From Stentor coeruleus (lineage: Eukaryota > Ciliophora > Heterotrichea > Heterotrichida > Stentoridae), in assembly GCA_001970955.1 (NCBI GenBank), contig MPUH01000159.1, positions 1 through 64,000 on the forward strand: a stretch of 64,000 nt of DNA, read 5' to 3'. Position 1 is the first letter of the stretch. Every line of letters begins with the position of its first letter. This document shows, piece after piece, positions 9,215 through 18,511 of this stretch. Both the position numbers and the translations under genes were made by a program. The notes beneath the pieces are model-generated. The model made no database searches. It saw only the letters and a program-made list of their open reading frames with translations, and was not told the DNA's origin.

Positions 9215-12200
9215 TTAATTATCATTTGACATTATAGTTTTTGCAATACCATGTAAATATCTGAAATCATGAAATTTCGCAACTTTTTTAATCAAAGACA
9301 AAAATTTTTCGAATTCTTTAGCGTCTCTTGTTGGGAAAAATTTACCAGAACATGGACAGTATCTTGAAAGAAGGCCACCTTTATTCATTCTACATTTATT
9401 ACACTGAAGGTCTTGAGTCTGAAAATCACGAGTTTTGTTTTTTAATAAGAAAATAAGTTGCTCTTCAAATTCAGTTTTATTAAATGGTCCTCCACATAAA
9501 GAACATTCCCAAATACCTGAACTTATTTTTATATCTCTACAAAAATCAATATCTCTTGTATATAAACAAGTTCCACATATAATTTCAGGTAAAACCAAAG
9601 AAGCACAAGGTTCAATAAACTCTGTTTCTGGAGAAAAATCACTAAAACCTATAAGCCTTAAAAGATTTTTCCTTAAACTTTGCATATCTTCATATAAATC
9701 AATATCAAGACCTATCAAATGTGTGATAACCTTTATAAACTCTAAAGATGGGAGTTCTGACTTAAACTGCGCCCCAACTTTTTTTGGGAATTCTGTGAAA
9801 TCGATTTTATTCATCCCACTAACATATTCAAATAGTTTAGGTTTTATTTCTTCTGAAATAATATTTTTTATAGCATTTACCATTTTTACCCTATCTTTTT
9901 CTTGTTCATAATCAGATACTAAAAAATTATAAGTATCATATAATATTTGTGCTATAACTATTAAACATAGTTTTTTAATATCATCATTAAACATATCAAG
10001 CATTTGAAAACTTGAATGAATTTTAAATTGTTCATCTTCAGTTGCTATTGGGATTCCAGAATAATTATAAATATCTTTAAATAAAATAACTTTCCAAAAT
10101 CTTAAACATTTCAATGTTAAATAAGCAAAAGTTGGGGTGTTTGTTAAGGTTTTGATGATAAACGTGCAGAAGTTTTGAGCGTCTTGTTCTTCGTATTTGT
10201 TTGTTGTTATTATTAGTTTATCTGAATGAGCGTATATAACTTTGACGCCCATTTTAGAAATTTCTGTTAATAAATGGTTGAAAAGTTGGTATATTAATTT
10301 GTGAACTGTTAGATGAAGGAGAGGATCATACATTTTTGATGTTCTTGAAGCAAGCCATCGATAACTATTCATGGCAAGTTGATCTGCATAACTGTTTTCA
10401 TGTTTTCTTACATCATCAATCCATGTATTTACTATACTCCGAACTTTACGGAATGCATTAAGGCATACAACTCGTTCATCGCTTGGATTGTTTTCTATAG
10501 TCTCACCAGAAAAAAGATGTTTATAACACAAAATCGCATTTGTCGCTAGTACTCCAAGGTCTAATTCAGCAACAACTTCTGTATAAAAACCTGGATTACA
10601 TAATTCTGTACTTTGGAAATCTTTTTCATCGACTATCATAAAATCTTCACCACCCATATCTGGCATACCTTCTTCACTCCACCAAATTAAACATCTATTT
10701 GATTTTAAACTTCTAGCAAAAAGAATATCACAAACAAACATTATTGAATCTTGTGGGAAATTACCAAGGGGTATACCTGAATATGTTGAAAGACCAATTT
10801 GCTCTTTTATTAAAGAATGGGTTTCAAAATAACCATTGCAAATATACGATATACATGCCCTTTGCCAATCTAGAGAAGGGAATGAAAAGTTATTCCATTT
10901 AAGTTCAACTGCGGGTATACTTTGGATTATTGAAGGGATTGAGGATCGAAGTTCGTTGATACTTTTTGTAGTGGATAAGAAAATTATTGATGCTTTTGAT
11001 TGCTCTTTTATTATTTTGTCTATCATTCTTAACATTTGGTCTTCTTTTTTTGGATATTGTGTGTTAACGACCCATGAACTATCTTTGAGACAGTCTTTAA
11101 ATGTTTTTTGCATTGAAGGCTTGTCACCATGGCCAGGCATTATGATAAAAACATCAATTATTCTTGTATCAGGTTGAAATAATGTCCAAATGCTCCTAAC
11201 TCCCGCACTAACAGAAAAAAGTAAAAACTTGTTCAAACAATTAATTTCCGACAAATACTTAGCATCATTTTTTACTTCAAAATCATCAACTTTGAAAACA
11301 TGTCCTAAAAGATTCCCTTGAGCTTCTAAAATATGTTCAAGTAATTCAACTTTTGGTTTTAATACTGATCCAAGATTTATTATAGCAAGTATTTCAATAG
11401 GAACTTTAGATTCATATATCCCTTCAATATCCGCATCAGCCAAAGCATTAGTTAACAAAAACTTATTTTCCTCATATTCACTTTCGGTCATTTCATATTC
11501 ATACAAAAAATTAGTTGTCTTATTATGTGGAAGGGTCATTTTAACACTTTTAAAAAGGTTATTATTTTTTTCAGTACGTGAACTTATATAAATATTTCTT
11601 GTTACTTCAAGTGTTATACAATAAAGTTCTTTAAACTCAGTCATAATCCAAAGTTTAAAAAGACCTAAATCAACTCCTTGATATATTCCAATAACATGCC
11701 AAGCACAATATAATAATTTTGTATCTTTACTTTTTAAATAACTACTAATAGATTTTGGAGCTTGATTTTTAATATTAATATCTCTTCTTAATCTTTTTAA
11801 TGCTACATTATGCTCTCTTCTTCGTATCCAGGCAGGTTTTTGGACTTTAATCCACTCTGGAAAATTTAATAGGAAATTCGGAGGATTTTTTATTTCAATC
11901 AAAGCAGGGATCATAGGTTTAGGTGGAATAATATCTTCAATATCTCTTTGTTTAGGAGGCATATATTGAACTGATTTAAACATACTTGTAATATTTGTTT
12001 GTTTAAGACTATTATCTGTATCTTTTGCACGACGGTTCAGCCAATCTGGAACTGGTATTCTTGGGTTTGGATTAGAAATTTTTTGTAAAGCAGCTGGGAT
12101 GGTAATAATTTTTTGTATACAAGTTCCAAGTCGCTCTTTATAGTATTCCCAATCAATAACACTTTGAATACTTGGATCTTTTAAAATAGGCTCTTTCAAC

Positions 12201-15200
12201 CATTGTCTAAGATACTTGAGTTTTTCAGCTTCTGGTAAAAGAAAAACTACTGAAGGTAAAGCTCTTTCTGTTACAGTTGCCCCATCAGGTTTTTTAGATA
12301 TAAGGATTTTACAATTTAAACCTTTATCCTTGATAATCTCTGGACCTAAAATTTCTGCAAGTCTTTTCGCTGCTGTAATAGAAGTCGATTTTTGTGCTCC
12401 ATACTCTTCAACACTTTTCGAAAGAAGTCTATTCTCACACAAGAAATCAATAAGTTCATCAATATCAATCCCTGCTCCTTTATACTCTAAAATATCCCAC
12501 CACCTATCCGCAACAATTCCTGCTGCTTTATAGCATTCATTTAAACTGCTTCCAATAAGAAAAGTATCAAAAATTTCCTCCTGAAAAACTTTAATGAGTT
12601 TTAATTCTCCTCTTCTTTTCAACTCAAAACCTTTAATTTCCGTTAGTTTCCCAGCCATATTGAAAATCGCATATCTTTTCTTAAGCATTTTATTTTCTTC
12701 AGTTGATGCTGGAATAATCATCGCCCTATAAGGTCCATCAATTTCAAAAAACACAGACATTTCTGTTCTAATAATATATTTTTTCTCTCCAATAACATCT
12801 TGATATTGATCATTTTTAAATGAATCATATATAAGTAAATTTAACATACTACATGGATAAGACATCATGATTTTTTTCCCAGTGTTTGTTTGAAGGAAAA
12901 ATGTTTCAGGGAAACCAGCTGGAAGTAAACACCAAATACCATCTGTATCAAGTTCTAAAGGTTTTCCTATTTGTTCAACTAAATGTCTTGAGTCTGTAAT
13001 AATATTAGCTCCCATATGTGTGACCATCCCTGCCATTTCCATTGAATACCATCTAGCTCCTTTTCTCATAACATATCCATAAAATGAGTTTAGGATGATT
13101 TTATGAGCTAATTGTAAGGATTCATAAAGACTCATACGTTCTTCTGCTTCTTTCATCCCAACCACATCATGTTTTGAAGCAGCATCTCTTAGAGAATTCC
13201 CAGCAACTTTGACTAGATTTTTATATTCATATCGTCTATCTCTAAAAGCTCGAACTGTATCTACATAAAAACTATTTTCTCTCATACATACAGTATCTGA
13301 TTTTAATTCTTTTTTTGTCATATGCACAACATTATAAGCTTTTCTACAGTATTCTTTCACTCTTTCTCTAAGTTTTGTTTGTTGTTCTTCTGCAGGAAGT
13401 CTAGAAAAAAGTGTCCCATTAAATGATTCTTGTGTTAATTGAGCTTTTACTCCATCATATTCACCTTTTTTTAATGGGAAAAGTTCACCTCTCCATTCCC
13501 AAGATAAAACTCTTTTACATCGATTTTCAGGGTTGTTATATAAACAAGCTGAGCATATTGTTTCATTAACAATTGCCGTTGGTTGAAGACGATTAGATAA
13601 AATGATATTAGGATACATAGCCCCAACATCAAGATGGTAAATTAATGGTTTAAACTCTCCATTACAGTTTTCTTTTATACATTCTAAAGCTTTTATTATA
13701 TTTGATTTGATTTCATCACGATTAACAATATCATTAGGGTTTGTGTTTTGTTCAATTTGGGCACAAAAATCTATTGTTTGATCTACTTGGTCTATTAGTT
13801 TTTGATAAGCATTTGGATTAAGTTTGAATTTTGTTGGGATATCGCTACGATAAACACCAACTTGTAAACATTCAACATGGCCTCCTATATAAGTTTCTGA
13901 TTCAACTAAATTTCCGTTATAGAATTTTTCTTTTTGTTCTAAAGTTTTGTTTGGGAAAATAATATTTCTTGAATACGCCTGGGCCATAAGAAGCAATTCA
14001 CAAAGAGTTCCTGAACCTTTTCTAAGAATATCATCAGGATACATTGGAATGATTGTACTTAAAGCGAATATAAAATCGTGAATCATTTTTTTGTAGAGAT
14101 AAAATGTTGCAACTGCATCAGATACTGAATAAGCTGCTAATTCATTAGGACGTTCTCTAGCATAAGGAACCATTTCTTCAGGATCTAATTCTACAGGATC
14201 ATAACCTAATTTTGCTTTAGTGACTTTTTTAAGACCATGTGACCCTTGTGGAAGATAAGCATCTCTTTTAACCCAGTATAAACAATCCATATGAATACTT
14301 GCTCTACCTTTGTATTCCCCTTGCTCTTCAAAAATCCCTATTTCTTTATGAATACTTGCTCTACCTTTGTATTCCCCTTGTTCTTCAAAAATCCCTATTT
14401 CTTTTTCTATACTCATCCCATATTTACTAGATCTTATGTTTACATAAGGCCAATCAAAAAAATCCCCATTAAATGTGACGAAAATAATCGGTTTTGTTTC
14501 TCTTATATGGTCAAAAAACCTTCTCAAACTCGCTTGTTCATTTGCTTCATTGAAAACTATAAATTTCCCTTCATATTCAGCTTTTGGTGTATATTCAAAA
14601 TCCTCAATATCCCCAAGAACAATCTCTCTATTAACAATAAGAAAACCTTGACCATCAATCATATAAGAAATCATCATTATAGGGTCTTTTTCCATATCAG
14701 GAAACTTAAGTGGTTGTTTAAAAGTTTCTAAATCAAATGCAAGAATTCTTAAATTCGGGTTTATTATTTTTTCTGATAAAAGTTTAAGTATTGGTGTCCC
14801 ATTTTGAAAAGATATATTATACCATAATCCTCCACGTATATTAAGATCAATACATACCCTAGTATAATAAATAACATCATGTTCACGAGTATCTTCAATA
14901 GCTTCAAGATAATCATTAAAATTATCTTTTTTGTTTGTGTTTAATTTTTGTCTGATTAAATTACGAGTGTTTGTTAAATCCTGAACATTTTTAAAGGAAA
15001 GTTTTATGTATTGTGTTTCAATTCCTGATAAATGATTTGGCCTGTCGAGATCAGTTTTATCTTCGACTTTAACACTTGTGATTGTCCCTCCAAAATGCTT
15101 AGATAAAGCGTTGAGAACTTCTCCGCGTACTGTTTCTTTTGCTAAGACGTAGAAATAAGGCTCGTATTTTAGTTGACATTTAAAGACTTCACCTGATTCT

Positions 15201-15382
15201 TCAGCAAAGTATAAAAGTAGGCATGCAACTTCTTTACGATTTTCTTCTATGATTCTTGAAGGTTTTATATTGAACAGGTATCCAACACGAGATAACCCTT
15301 CGTTAATAAGTTTTCGATCCATTTCATTATCGAAATCATCATGAACATTTGCTCGTTGCTTGATTTTATTCATTGCCGCCAT
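9215..15382 (-). CDS. POLE: DNA polymerase epsilon catalytic subunit
   Basis: 2055 residues, near the usual 2200. It replicates the leading strand. The exonuclease domain has ExoI FDLET (Asp217, Glu219), ExoII NGDFFDWP (305-312) and ExoIII YSVSDAVATFYLY (Asp422). The polymerase domain has LDVGAMYPNII and the catalytic LDTDGIW. The inactive C-terminal polymerase-like half follows, and the end carries two Cys clusters (CGTC...CSLC and CNKC...CPC), which hold zinc or an Fe-S cluster and bind the B-subunit. The conserved MDCLYWVKRDAYLPQGSHGLK and YDPVELDPEEM stretches make the assignment secure. Odd point: a 19-residue segment just before MDCLYW is present twice in tandem. The first of two nearby in-frame ATGs (15382) is used as start. 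Intronless, ends TAA. Confidence 0.97.
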   Translation of the reverse strand: MAAMNKIKQRANVHDDFDNEMDRKLINEGLSRVGYLFNIKPSRIIEENRKEVACLLLYFAEESGEVFKCQLKYEPYFYVLAKETVRGEVLNALSKHFGGTITSVKVEDKTDLDRPNHLSGIETQYIKLSFKNVQDLTNTRNLIRQKLNTNKKDNFNDYLEAIEDTREHDVIYYTRVCIDLNIRGGLWYNISFQNGTPILKLLSEKIINPNLRILAFDLETFKQPLKFPDMEKDPIMMISYMIDGQGFLIVNREIVLGDIEDFEYTPKAEYEGKFIVFNEANEQASLRRFFDHIRETKPIIFVTFNGDFFDWPYVNIRSSKYGMSIEKEIGIFEEQGEYKGRASIHKEIGIFEEQGEYKGRASIHMDCLYWVKRDAYLPQGSHGLKKVTKAKLGYDPVELDPEEMVPYARERPNELAAYSVSDAVATFYLYKKMIHDFIFALSTIIPMYPDDILRKGSGTLCELLLMAQAYSRNIIFPNKTLEQKEKFYNGNLVESETYIGGHVECLQVGVYRSDIPTKFKLNPNAYQKLIDQVDQTIDFCAQIEQNTNPNDIVNRDEIKSNIIKALECIKENCNGEFKPLIYHLDVGAMYPNIILSNRLQPTAIVNETICSACLYNNPENRCKRVLSWEWRGELFPLKKGEYDGVKAQLTQESFNGTLFSRLPAEEQQTKLRERVKEYCRKAYNVVHMTKKELKSDTVCMRENSFYVDTVRAFRDRRYEYKNLVKVAGNSLRDAASKHDVVGMKEAEERMSLYESLQLAHKIILNSFYGYVMRKGARWYSMEMAGMVTHMGANIITDSRHLVEQIGKPLELDTDGIWCLLPAGFPETFFLQTNTGKKIMMSYPCSMLNLLIYDSFKNDQYQDVIGEKKYIIRTEMSVFFEIDGPYRAMIIPASTEENKMLKKRYAIFNMAGKLTEIKGFELKRRGELKLIKVFQEEIFDTFLIGSSLNECYKAAGIVADRWWDILEYKGAGIDIDELIDFLCENRLLSKSVEEYGAQKSTSITAAKRLAEILGPEIIKDKGLNCKILISKKPDGATVTERALPSVVFLLPEAEKLKYLRQWLKEPILKDPSIQSVIDWEYYKERLGTCIQKIITIPAALQKISNPNPRIPVPDWLNRRAKDTDNSLKQTNITSMFKSVQYMPPKQRDIEDIIPPKPMIPALIEIKNPPNFLLNFPEWIKVQKPAWIRRREHNVALKRLRRDINIKNQAPKSISSYLKSKDTKLLYCAWHVIGIYQGVDLGLFKLWIMTEFKELYCITLEVTRNIYISSRTEKNNNLFKSVKMTLPHNKTTNFLYEYEMTESEYEENKFLLTNALADADIEGIYESKVPIEILAIINLGSVLKPKVELLEHILEAQGNLLGHVFKVDDFEVKNDAKYLSEINCLNKFLLFSVSAGVRSIWTLFQPDTRIIDVFIIMPGHGDKPSMQKTFKDCLKDSSWVVNTQYPKKEDQMLRMIDKIIKEQSKASIIFLSTTKSINELRSSIPSIIQSIPAVELKWNNFSFPSLDWQRACISYICNGYFETHSLIKEQIGLSTYSGIPLGNFPQDSIMFVCDILFARSLKSNRCLIWWSEEGMPDMGGEDFMIVDEKDFQSTELCNPGFYTEVVAELDLGVLATNAILCYKHLFSGETIENNPSDERVVCLNAFRKVRSIVNTWIDDVRKHENSYADQLAMNSYRWLASRTSKMYDPLLHLTVHKLIYQLFNHLLTEISKMGVKVIYAHSDKLIITTNKYEEQDAQNFCTFIIKTLTNTPTFAYLTLKCLRFWKVILFKDIYNYSGIPIATEDEQFKIHSSFQMLDMFNDDIKKLCLIVIAQILYDTYNFLVSDYEQEKDRVKMVNAIKNIISEEIKPKLFEYVSGMNKIDFTEFPKKVGAQFKSELPSLEFIKVITHLIGLDIDLYEDMQSLRKNLLRLIGFSDFSPETEFIEPCASLVLPEIICGTCLYTRDIDFCRDIKISSGIWECSLCGGPFNKTEFEEQLIFLLKNKTRDFQTQDLQCNKCRMNKGGLLSRYCPCSGKFFPTRDAKEFEKFLSLIKKVAKFHDFRYLHGIAKTIMSNDN
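14291..14404 (-). repeat. 57-bp in-frame tandem duplication inside POLE exonuclease domain
   Basis: Bases 14291-14347 and 14348-14404 match except one base (C14324 versus T14381). Each encodes KEIGIFEEQGEYKGRASIH. In other eukaryotes this stretch occurs once, between ExoII and the MDCL motif. There is no N at the junction. Confidence 0.9.
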
Positions 15383-15850
15383 TTATTAACTATTTTTTTA
15401 CCATTTTCGCTCTTGTAACTTTTTAGGGTATCTTTGTATGTAATTGTTTTTAGGGTTTTTTAGGATTTGTTTATGGATAATGATGATTATGTTTAATTAA
15501 TAAAAATATTAGATTTTTATTGTTTTGAAATGATTTTAATATGACTCTGGATTTTGGGAGAAGGTTAGAAGGTTTGGTATATAAAATTTGAAATAAGTTT
15601 TGGGCTTTTTGAAAAATGAGATTTTGTTGTTAAAAAAAATTAAAGATGCAAAGATATGGTTTTTAAAGGAGGTTGTGTAAGTTAATAACTTTTTGAATTT
15701 AGGGAGGATTTTTTATATATGATAAGATGATAATTTTTTTGTTTTTAGTAATAAATTTACTTAGTGTAGGCATTTTTTAAACCTACTTTACAAAGTCTTA
15801 TAAATCCAATCATGCTTAAACCCACTAAATAAAAAGAAATAATTAAAATA
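15383..15850. other. Intergenic, no gene seen
   Basis: 5' flank of POLE on its right-hand side and 3' flank of the next minus gene. The part adjoining the POLE start is G/T-rich on the plus strand (A/C-rich in the sense of the gene). Near 15805 a TCCAATCA element lies about 45 bp past the stop of the small gene at 15851. Confidence 0.6.
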
Positions 15851-16282
15851 CTACTCATCATCATCATCATCAAGACCAGCAGCTTTTCTTCTTGCCTTCT
15901 CTTCAGCTTGGAACACTTTCCATTCCTTTTCCTTTCTATAAGCATATTCCATTGTACCTTCCATGTTGTTAAATCGAACAATACTAAAAAGCATATTGTT
16001 CCACAATTTTTCAAGAGAATAAGCAGTTAAAACACACATAAACGCACGCATTTTCTTACTAGAAAATAGCCACCTATTACAAAATCTTAAGAAATTCTTG
16101 GTATAAGCATCATTTGTCCATCTATTATAAACCTGTGGTTGTCTTCTAGGTTCAGGGTAAATAGGAGCAACAGGACCTCTAAAATTCCTATATAAGAACA
16201 AAGGATTATTTTTCGCATGAGGTGCTGTACTATTAGAATTCCCATATCCTTGCCAAAATCCTTCAAATAAATTGTTTGACAT
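15851..16282 (-). CDS. Small protein of unknown function, acidic C-terminus
   Basis: 143 residues with no family I recognise. The N-terminal half is rich in Asn, Pro and aromatic residues. A middle segment around residues 75-100 (MRAFMCVLTAYSLEKLW) is hydrophobic and could be one membrane helix. The C-terminal third is a charged helix ending in AAGLDDDDDE. The shape, one helix with a basic matrix-like N-terminus and an acidic end, resembles accessory subunits of ciliate mitochondrial complexes, but that is only a guess. Start ATG at 16282 and stop TAG are clean. Confidence 0.7.
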   Translation of the reverse strand: MSNNLFEGFWQGYGNSNSTAPHAKNNPLFLYRNFRGPVAPIYPEPRRQPQVYNRWTNDAYTKNFLRFCNRWLFSSKKMRAFMCVLTAYSLEKLWNNMLFSIVRFNNMEGTMEYAYRKEKEWKVFQAEEKARRKAAGLDDDDDE

Positions 16283-16424
16283 TTATTTAGTGGTGAAAAT
16301 TCAGTATTTAATTTTATTCTACAATAACCCTTCATCAATCCACAGTTTTTATTTTCAATATAAACCTAATATTAAATCATATAAAAAAAAACTTCACTTT
16401 AAAAGTAATATTTATTAAACTATT

Positions 16425-17042
16425 CTAACTAATTATGGAACTGAAAAAAGATTGCCAATCTTGTACAGTCACACAATTCGAAGCTCCTGGGGTCCAAATA
16501 CCATTTACCATATATTGAGGAGTTCCTGTAATTCCTTTACTTGTTGCATATTTCCATGAAACTCTTAAACTCCAATCATAAGTATCTTTATTTAAAGCTT
16601 CTTCAGTTAAAGAAAATGCTACTCCAGTTGCTGTCTGAGTATCATGGGCTAAATTAGTATAAAGTTGAGACTGATCCCAAGCTTGAGCAGCATCAAGATA
16701 CTTGCTTTGATGTTGAAAGAACCAAGACAAAAAAGAAGTGAAATTAGCAGGATACATTGTCTGTATAAACCTTCCAGCTTCACCTACATTAAAACTATAA
16801 TAATGATAAGGTAATGGGTATATATGAATAATCATTCTAAGCCAATCTTGATTATTACTCCAAAAAGAATACAATCCAGGCCATGCTTCAGCAGAACCAT
16901 CACAAAGATGATCAAAAAACACATCAAGTGTTGTATTGCCTGTTAATGAACCATATGAAATTCCATCCATTGATCCTGGTATAGGCTGAACTTGTTGTGC
17001 AAAAGTTAATGCAGCAAGGGCAAAAAGAATCCCAACTTTCAT
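16425..17042 (-). CDS. Secreted thioredoxin-fold (DsbA-like) protein
   Basis: 205 residues starting with a cleavable signal peptide (MKVGILFALAALTFA, cleavage probably after about residue 15). The body has the DsbA-like layout: a first strand VFFDHLCDGSAEAW, a helical insertion with conserved aromatic and Gln residues, and a late GITGTPQYMVNGI whose Thr-Pro is the cis-proline loop typical of thioredoxin folds. The usual CxxC is CDGS here, keeping the first cysteine only, so it is unlikely to be a normal disulfide oxidase; a monothiol or glutathione-transferase-like role is possible. Location is expected in the secretory pathway. Only 23 bp separate its start from the stop of the upstream ATP11 gene on the same strand. 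Confidence 0.8.
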   Translation of the reverse strand: MKVGILFALAALTFAQQVQPIPGSMDGISYGSLTGNTTLDVFFDHLCDGSAEAWPGLYSFWSNNQDWLRMIIHIYPLPYHYYSFNVGEAGRFIQTMYPANFTSFLSWFFQHQSKYLDAAQAWDQSQLYTNLAHDTQTATGVAFSLTEEALNKDTYDWSLRVSWKYATSKGITGTPQYMVNGIWTPGASNCVTVQDWQSFFSSIIS

Positions 17043-17065
17043 ATTAATTATTCAACAGATATTTA

Positions 17066-17665
17066 CTATCTTAAAAACTCATTGAATTTTTCTTCTTTCT
17101 TACTAAAATCTTCTAGATAATCTGTTAAGAATTTGTCATGGTCGAAATCTGCTAAATTTTCATTAAAAGGCTCTATAAATGCTTTGTATAAATTGTCGTC
17201 TGTATAATAATGGATAAGTCCTCTCATTGCAAGCTTAGCTTCTTGTTTGCTTATTGTATTATCAACAATATCTCCTCTAAGAAGGAGAATGTTATGAGAT
17301 GAATACATTTGGTTGAAGACTCTTATTATGAAGATTGGATCGTATTCTAATGGTTTAGTTTTTATGTCTTCAACGAAATTGAACATTATCAGTTTTTTTC
17401 CTTCAGAAATATGTGAAAGAAGGAAAAAATGACTAGTGTCTCTGATGACTGGCTGCATAAAAATCGGCATTTTAGTCATTCGATCTTGAAGAAATTTTGC
17501 TCTTTGGTAATTCATTACTAAAGACACTGCGTCTGGTAGGACTCCATGATAAAGGTTCCAAACATCGATAACTGTTCTGGCTGATTTATCTTTGAGTGGC
17601 TCAGTTTTCATGATAGTTTCTAGATCGCATGAGTATTTAGTGGTAAGTATTTGCCTAAGTTTCAT
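17066..17665 (-). CDS. ATPAF1: Mitochondrial F1-ATPase assembly factor 1 (ATP11 family)
   Basis: 199 residues, similar to the ATP11 domain. In yeast and mammals this chaperone binds free F1 beta subunit in the mitochondrial matrix until alpha joins. Supporting stretches are PIFMQPVIRDTSHFFLLSH, the strand pair around EYDPIFIIRVFNQM and LLLRGDIVDNTISKQEA, and the final domain HYYTDDNLYKAFIEPFNENLADFDHDKFL, which follows the family's Tyr-x-x-(V/I)-(E/K)-x-F-N pattern. The N-terminus is short but basic, consistent with import. Mitochondrial ATP synthase alpha is also in this window (42.7-44.3 kb), though far away. Its start codon lies 38 bp from a divergent start. Confidence 0.82.
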   Translation of the reverse strand: MKLRQILTTKYSCDLETIMKTEPLKDKSARTVIDVWNLYHGVLPDAVSLVMNYQRAKFLQDRMTKMPIFMQPVIRDTSHFFLLSHISEGKKLIMFNFVEDIKTKPLEYDPIFIIRVFNQMYSSHNILLLRGDIVDNTISKQEAKLAMRGLIHYYTDDNLYKAFIEPFNENLADFDHDKFLTDYLEDFSKKEEKFNEFLR

Positions 17666-17703
17666 ATTATAAGTTCTTAGATAATATTTACTTATATTAA
17701 AAA
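17666..17703. promoter_or_regulatory. 38-bp divergent start-to-start spacer
   Basis: Only 38 bp separate the ATG of the minus-strand ATP11 gene (17665) from the ATG of the plus-strand gene (17704). The spacer is AT-only in long stretches and must hold both 5' UTRs, and at least part of both promoters unless these lie inside coding sequence. Confidence 0.7.
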
Positions 17704-18492
17704 ATGGGAAACTGTTGTACGGTAGCCAAAAAGAAAAAAGAAAAAGAAACTGTAACAGAAAAGGTAAAAGAAAAAGAAGTTAGTAAATCCACAATAGAAT
17801 CTGGTACTGTGGCAACTGAAGATAGGTCACAACGTAAAAAAATCTTAAGCATTATCTGTGAAGCCTTGAATATAAATCTTAGCCTTAGATACAGACCAGC
17901 AATACCTTTACAAGATCTTAAAGAACAGATAGTATCAAAGTTTCCATGTTTTGACATAAACAAATTTACTTTGTTTAGAGATGACTTAGAAATCCTTGAT
18001 CCAACGGCAACTCTTCAACAATTAGGTATAGGTCCAGGAGATACACTTCATATTAAGATCAAAGAAGATTCAGAATTATCCGAAGATATAATCGCAAGTG
18101 AAAACAATAGTATTATGGAGCCAAATGAAGAAATAAAAACTAATGAAGTAGCTGGTGTCACTGCAAAAAAAGGTCTGGCTGCAAGAAATATAAGAGAAAG
18201 TGAATTAACATCACCTAAAAAACCAGCAAAAGAACTATGGAGAACAGCTTTACCTTCTCCACCAGCCCGGCAATTAATTAACTGTGATCCAATGGACGCA
18301 AGTTCATTAACTAATAATACTCATGACCGCTCATTAAAAGCACCTCAAGCTACATTTCAAGTAAAATTACCTAATGGGATGATTGAAAGTGATGATAGCA
18401 ATTTAGATGATAGAAAAAATCAAGGTCATCGTGAGAACTCAGCTTATTTCCAAGATTTAAAAGGACCATTTTATATGTTTCAAAAAGAGTAG
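17704..18492 (+). CDS. Acylated protein with ubiquitin-like domain
   Basis: 262 residues. The start MGNCCTVAKKKK is a classic dual-acylation signal (myristoyl-Gly2, palmitoyl Cys4/Cys5, then a lysine patch for acidic lipids), so the protein is expected on the inner face of the plasma membrane or on vesicles. Residues about 55-120 form a ubiquitin-like fold: a leading strand (LSLRYRPAIPLQDLKEQI), the LFRDDLEILDPTATLQQLGI turn and the final GPGDTLHIKIK. It lacks a C-terminal diglycine, so it is a fixed domain and not a conjugated modifier. The rest is low-complexity with SP sites. I do not know the family; a membrane-tethered adaptor that recruits proteasome or ubiquitin-binding partners is a reasonable inference. 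It converges with the PX protein with 19 bp between stops. Confidence 0.8.
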   Translation: MGNCCTVAKKKKEKETVTEKVKEKEVSKSTIESGTVATEDRSQRKKILSIICEALNINLSLRYRPAIPLQDLKEQIVSKFPCFDINKFTLFRDDLEILDPTATLQQLGIGPGDTLHIKIKEDSELSEDIIASENNSIMEPNEEIKTNEVAGVTAKKGLAARNIRESELTSPKKPAKELWRTALPSPPARQLINCDPMDASSLTNNTHDRSLKAPQATFQVKLPNGMIESDDSNLDDRKNQGHRENSAYFQDLKGPFYMFQKE

Positions 18493-18511
18493 TTTAAGTA
18501 TGGATACTAAG

